Assembly: GCA_001179505.1 (NCBI GenBank)
Contig: CDMY01000708.1
Coordinates: 91,463 to 155,462, forward strand
Reading direction: 5' to 3'
Length of the DNA stretch: 64,000 nucleotides
Source: Vitrella brassicaformis
Lineage: Eukaryota; Sar; Vitrellaceae
Every line of letters begins with the position of its first letter. Position 1 is the stretch's first letter. This document shows, in pieces, positions 58,860 through 64,000 of the stretch. The position numbers and the translations under genes are program-made. The notes under the pieces were generated by a model. The model was given only the letters and a program-made list of their open reading frames with translations. It was not told the DNA's origin and did no database searches.

Positions 58860-61694
58860 ATGAGTACCAGCCTGTACGTCAGCCTGTCGCTTCTCAGCGT
58901 CGTCACGGCGGCTTCCTTCAGCAACGGCAATCACGGACTCCCCTCCTTCGCGCAGCTGCCAAACGTTCGGCATGATCCATCGAGAATCATCAGGCGTCGC
59001 TTTCGGCATCTCCCGCTGCCTCACGTCCAGACAATCACTGCCCCAGTTTCGGCTGATGAATCAGCCACAAAGGATGCTGCTGCAGTAGATTTCGGGCGAG
59101 TCGCAGCACTACAGCAGGCGATTGCTGATGGCACTGTGACGGCGGTGCGGACGACGCTGTCTGACTCCATCAAGAACCACTGTCGGCTTGGGGCGAGAGG
59201 CCGACGGACGCGGATCTTTGTGGGAACAGACATTCTGGAGAGGGGAGCCATTGATGAGCTGTGGGAGAGTGTGCACGTTGCCTTTCCTATCTTGAGGAAG
59301 ATGGACATCCCCTCCCACCTCTATGCGGCCTATGGCGGCGGGGAGGCTGCGGTCGAAGGTGACGCTGATGTGGTTGACTCTGCTCATGCCCTCAAGTCTG
59401 TATGGTCGAAAGCACACTCACGTGGTGAGAAGCTGGGACTGCTGGTCAGGCCTGACGACAGCAAGTGGCCGCCCCCTCTCCCCGAGTGGCTCGTCGACTG
59501 CCCTGATCCGACCGAGAGTCCCACCATGACGCTCGTCTCCTTCTATCGTTTCACGCCGATAGAGGACCCGCAGTTGATGGCCGAGAGTTTCAGGAAGCTG
59601 TGGGAGCCGCTCAAGGCGCTGGGGAGGGTATATGTGGCGTCTGAGGGAGTGAATGCCCAGATGGCTGTGCCGACAAACGTCCTCTCGGCCTTTGCACGAG
59701 CCTGCAACAGCACCTCTGTCCTCGACGGCGTCCCACTAAACTGTGATGTGGCCATTCCAATGCTCGAGTATTGGGGCGACCAAGGTTCTTTCGAGAGATG
59801 GAAGGAGGAGAACCCGTCAGATGTTCACATGCAGCACGTCCCCCGCGCATTTGCACATAGCGATGACCAAAGTGACGAGAGCAGCGGGGAAGACCCGTCC
59901 CTCTCGCCGCGACGAGCGGTGCCTGGCAGGACGCGGGCGCCCTTCGAGAGGCTGCACATCCGTGTCCGCAAGCAGATTGTGGCTGACGGGTTGATGAGGC
60001 CGCTGGACTGGGGGAGGGAGACTGGGAGGGAAGTGTCCCCCGAGGAGTGGCATGAGAATGTCAATCGTTCGGATGTCCTGGTTCTCGACTGCAGGAACAC
60101 GGTGAGTGAGCGGCAAGACAGCCGTGAGCATTATGGTATGGATTGTTCGGTGTTGGTGCGTAGTATGAGACGGACGTCGGCCGATTCGACACAGCCGTGC
60201 CACTCAATACGACCTACTTCCGCGAGAGCTGGGATGCGCTAAACGAGACGCTCAAGGACGTCGACAAAGAGGCGCCTATCATGATGTACTGTACTGGTGA
60301 GCGAGTCAAGAACACCAAACACATCAACCGCCTGGCACTAAGCGTCGCTCTCGCCCCCCTGCGTGTCTGTAGGTGGAATCCGCTGCGTCAAGACCGGCGC
60401 GTACCTCGTCCAAGAGCTCGGCTTCCGCAATGTGGGACGGCTTGAAGGCGGCATCATCAACTACGCCAAATACGTCAAGGGAAAAGGCCAGCCCTCACTA
60501 TTCAAGGGCCGCAACTACGTGTTCGACAACCGCATGGGCGAGAACATCACCCCTGACGTGCTGGCCCAGTGCGTGCAGTGCGGGAAGCCCTGGTCGCTGC
60601 ACACCAACTGTCGATATGAGCGGTGCCACGTGCGGTTCCTGCAGTGCGACGAATGTGCCGAGAAATACGGGGGATGCTGCTCACGGTAGGTGGGGGCCCG
60701 ACACATGCTGATGCAGCACTCCGTTCCATCTTTATGGTGCATTCTTGTCTTGTCAGGGGCTGTCAGCGGCAGCATGAGCGGTCTCTTGTCGAGACAGACA
60801 CACATGCATCATCCGACGGAGGATGGCTGGAACCGCCCTTCCAAAACGCGCAGCTCAATCGTATGTTCGATGATGCACTCGAGGCCTACGCAGAGCAGCA
60901 CTCGACGAGCGAGCCCCCCCTGCTGGCCGACCTGCGGCAGCGTACAGCGGCGGAGATGCCTCATGCCCTCCGCATGCTCAGCGGGCCATTGGTTGGGCGC
61001 CTCTTGGCCACATTGTCGCGCCTTTTGCGACCGGAAAGGATACTTGAGATAGGTGAGAGAGGACCGATACACGGTTGCATGTTCCTGTTCACTTTCTTGC
61101 TCTGTGGGGTGTGCAGGGACGTTCACTGGGTACAGCGCTGTGTGTTTCGCTGAGGGCTTGGCTGATGGAGGGCAGCTGGTGACGATTGAGAGGGACGAGC
61201 GTGCCGCAGCCATCGCACGAGAGTTCTTCGACAGGTCGCCGTTTGGCCCGTCTATCGACCTGCGTGTGGGCATGGCCGCCGACGTGCTGCCTCATCTCCG
61301 GGGCCAGACATTCGACCTCGTGTTCATCGACGGCGACAAGAAGAAGTACAAGGAATATTATGACTACATCCTGGAGGAGGGAATGCTGTCGGCCAGGGGC
61401 CTGATGCTTGTGGACAATGTGCTCTGGAAAGGCGGCGTTTTGCTTTCTGATGGTGAGACGAGCGATCGGTACAATGAGTGGCTGGCCAATGAAGAAACGA
61501 GGAGAGGTCTATCGGGCGATGACAGTAGAGATGGCGAGAGAAGGGAGGCTGATTTAGTGAAGCTTAGGAAGCGTCATGAGTCGTTGTGGCGTGCCATGGA
61601 TGAGTTCAATCGTCATGTGAGGGATGACCCCAGGACAGAGCAGGTCATCTTGCCTATTCGGGACGGACTCTCGGCAATAAGATTAAAGGGTTGA
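58860..61694 (+). CDS. tRNA U34 hydroxylase (TrhO, rhodanese family) fused to a TrmR-like SAM O-methyltransferase
   Basis: Five exons, 58860-60101, 60164-60296, 60373-60685, 60757-61052 and 61117-61694, give 853 residues. The leader MSTSLYVSLSLLSVVTAASF is a signal peptide followed by a basic, Ser/Arg-rich stretch, suggesting plastid import. Residues about 215-560 are a full TrhO. The ferredoxin-like part has VSFYRFTPIEDPQ and GRVYVASEGVNAQM. The rhodanese part has VLVLDCRNT and the active loop MMYCTGGIRCVKTGAYL (Cys457, Cys463), then GFRNVGRLEGGIINY. The Cys/His-rich end runs from NYVFDNRMGE through CVQCGKPW to CHVRFLQCDECAEKYGGCC. In frame after it, about 580-853 is a class I O-methyltransferase: LEIGTFTGYSA (SAM loop, about 659-669), TIERDERAA, FIDGDKKKYKEYYD (731-744) and DNVLWKG (761-767). 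In bacteria TrhO makes ho5U34 and TrmR methylates it to mo5U34. A bifunctional role here is inference. Confidence 0.87.
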
Positions 61695-61757
61695 GTGCCA
61701 CCCTCGCACCTGATTTGGTTTAGGGCACGACGTGGCCTGAAACCGCTGACGCTGAGC

Positions 61758-64000
61758 ATGAACACAAGAAATGCACTAACTACGGCCACGAGTGCTGTCC
61801 AAGGCGAGTCAGAAGCTCCAATGGCTCGCTCAGAACCTCCCCGCAACCCATCCACAGCCACAACCATGCCGACTCCTCCCCCTCCCGAACAGCCAGCATC
61901 ATCCTTCCTCACATCCAGCTTCAGCACCGCTCGCGACACTGCTACAGCCGTGCTCAACGCCCGTCGAGCCATCGGCGTCCCCCGACTCATCCGCATGTGC
62001 TATGGCGCAGACAGAAAGCCGGGCAACTTCGACGGCCTGCAGCCGCTCCCTCGCAGAGGCAGCGGCGCTCCCGGCCTGCCCACCATCCCCGAGAGCCGCG
62101 ATCAGGCCGCCATCACTCAGAATGGCCTGCCACATGGCGTGAGTGAGCCGCCCTCCTTCCCAAGCGCGCCTGGGAGGGCAGGCATGCCGTCGATGCAGCA
62201 GCGAAGGCGGCCGTTTCGCGATGCGTTTAGGCAGCGTCTGTTGTGTATGGGTCCGCGGCCTGGCAAGGAGGGCGGTTTGCTGGGAGTGGACAGAGAGGGG
62301 TCGTCGGAGGCATCGACCCACAGGGTGGAAGGGGCATACTCAGGTGGGCGGTGGGAGGGAGGGAGCGAGGGAGGGAGGGAGCGAGGGAGCGAGGGAGGGA
62401 GCGAGGGAGGGAGGCACCTGTGTCTGTGTCTGTCGCATTCCACCTCTGTGTGTGTGTGTGTGTGTGTGTGTGCAGCGTTGACGGACGAGGCGCTGCTTGA
62501 GCGAGAGGAGGATTACGGCTATGACGACGAGGGCGACTTCGATGACGCCCGATCGGACTTCTACAGCCAAGGTGACTTACCTGCCCTCACTCATCAACGT
62601 CTTGTCATACGCTGTTGTGCCGCCCTTGTCGGCCGTGCAGTTGACCGTTTGTCCAACTACGACCCGACCGAGATAGCGGGCATCTTGTCGGTGTCGGCGT
62701 CGGGCTACCAGACGCCCCTCTCGGACCTCCTGCAGTTCGTGCTGGGCAACTTCGAGGAACGCAGAATGAGATTCAACACCATACAGGTGCGCCCTCGCGT
62801 GGGCAGCATGGCACGGCATTCGTTTGTGCACATCTGTCTGTGTGTTGACGTGTATGTTGTGGTCAGGGTAAGATCCGCACCGGCAATGGTGTGGCGGAGG
62901 TGCCTGCGGACTGGGACAGGACGTCTGAGATGAGGGCGCTGGCGGAGCTGCTCGTCGACACGTCACGGGCGTGCATGGTCAGTCCAGTGGCCGCACACAC
63001 ACGCAGACTAGTGTCGGTTGGTATGTACCTGTACTGCATGTGTGTGGATGGATGGATGGATGGACAGAATGAGGATCCCAATGTGGATTGTGCGCTGGCG
63101 TACAACCACCATGGCGTCAAGGTGTGGAAGAAGGAATTCGGTGTCGGCAGACTCCTGCTCAGAGGTACAGACAGAACGACAGACAGACAGACCCTCCTGT
63201 GTGTTTGGTGTTGATGCAGCTGAGTGGGTGGTGCCGGTGGCCCCAAAGCAGTACTGTGAGTATGCGTCGGACGTACGGTGAGGCAGTCAGTCAGTCAGTC
63301 AGTGAGCCCCAAGAGAGAGGTCCGGCCACCTCTGTGTATGTGTGTGTGTTGGTGTCGGTTCCATGATTCAGTTATCGCAAGATATGGGACAGCAACTGTG
63401 CTGAGGTGCAGCGGCTCGAGACCCTCGGCGACGGCATCGACCTCTGCTACGTCGCCACCAAACGAGTCGCAACAGTGAGCACCTGATTATACCACCCACA
63501 CACACACAGACTGACAGACAGACAGACAGACGCCATCTCTTTTGGGTCCAGATTTTCCCGCGCGACACGGTGAATCTGCGCATCGTTCGTCCGCTGGACC
63601 CGTCGTCGCCCCTGGACTGCGCCTACTCGTCGTGCAGCTGCTCAATCGAACACCCTGAGATTGGCGACAGGTGCGTCACTTCACGTCAGTCAGCCCCCTG
63701 TCCCCCTCCCTGGTGTCATGCATGATATGTTCGACTGACTGACTGAGTGACAGGCCTGGCAAGGTACGTGCCGACCTTCGCATCGCTTCGTACGTCGCAA
63801 ACCCACTCCCGACGCCATTCGGATGTGAGGAATGACAAACAGGCAGACAGGCAGACAGACAGACAGGGATAGGCAGCGGGGCCCAGAGCACCCCTATTTG
63901 AGCGCATCCGTTTGTCTCTCTGCGTTTGGTGTGTGGCGTCTGGCCTGTCAGTGTGGTCTCGCATATGTCTCTTCAACGAGGGCGATCCCCGTGGGTGGAT
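61758..64000 (+). CDS. START-domain (lipid-binding) protein, 3' end beyond window
   Basis: Visible exons are 61758-62343, 62476-62571, 62641-62786, 62867-62977, 63068-63164, 63220-63277, 63372-63474, 63552-63670, 63754-63824 and 63952-64000, running off the edge. About 478 residues are visible. The first 230 residues are low complexity (Ala/Pro/Ser, Arg-rich). An acidic patch follows, then a helical segment (YDPTEIAGILSVSASGYQ). From about residue 310 the pattern is that of START domains: GVKVWKKEFGVGRLLLR, AEWVVPVAPKQYCEYASDV, RYRKIWDSNC, DLCYVATK, FPRDTVNLR, then VRADLRIASYVANPLP and CLFNEGDPRGW. START domains bind phospholipid or sterol in a closed cavity. Its start codon is only 63 bp after the stop of the TrhO fusion on the same strand. 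Confidence 0.8.

Overview
The window is nuclear DNA of a eukaryotic microbe with a very intron-dense genome. Genes are cut into short exons (many 30-150 nt) by roughly 180 introns of about 50-150 nt that are full of (CA)n/(TG)n microsatellite. The gene set suggests an alveolate alga, most plausibly a chromerid of the Vitrella type. The indications are a four-AP2-domain protein of ApiAP2 style, an EGY-type plastid site-2 protease with a signal-peptide-led leader, and two more genes with signal-peptide plus transit-like N-termini, alongside Mediator, SAGA, SUMO and VPS13 components. The organism assignment is inference. I rebuilt exon/intron structures by hand from GT(GC)-AG signals and reading-frame continuity. 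Every model with exon coordinates gives an intact frame whose exon lengths sum to a whole number of codons, but none has transcript support.

Layout, with strand: MED22-like (-, 150-651); ADA2 (+, 843-4653); dual-specificity phosphatase (-, 5142-6547); secreted ZP-like protein (+, 6677-7999); orphan protein (+, 8158-9180); 56-exon coiled-coil protein (-, 9626-19139); MFS transporter (+, 19143-22132); galactokinase (-, 22669-25474); EGY-like M50 protease with a very long N-terminus (+, 25513-30730); two-TM membrane protein (-, 31858-34255); four-AP2 protein (+, 34587-36859); SUMO E1 subunit AOS1/SAE1 (-, 38693-40808); VPS13-like protein of about 4,900 residues (+, 41096-57354); DUF4864-like protein (-, 57871-58551); TrhO-methyltransferase fusion (+, 58860-61694); START-domain protein (+, 61758 to the window edge).

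Orientation alternates almost perfectly. Seven head-to-head pairs are separated by only 3-331 bp between start codons, whereas the convergent gaps are longer (445-1,833 bp). The convergent gaps hold microsatellites, a diverged tandem duplication (37.1/37.6 kb) and small palindromes, and I see no genes in them.

The most striking gene is the fusion at 58.9-61.7 kb. A complete tRNA U34 hydroxylase (TrhO/YceA rhodanese family) is joined in frame to a class I SAM O-methyltransferase and preceded by a signal-peptide-like leader. In bacteria, two separate enzymes (TrhO, then TrmR) convert U34 to ho5U34 and then mo5U34, so this gene may encode a one-protein, organelle-targeted mo5U34 synthase. Other notable features are introns with (CA)n near the donor and complementary (TG)n near the acceptor, exon-cassette amplification in the coiled-coil gene, and a ZP-like module in a protist.
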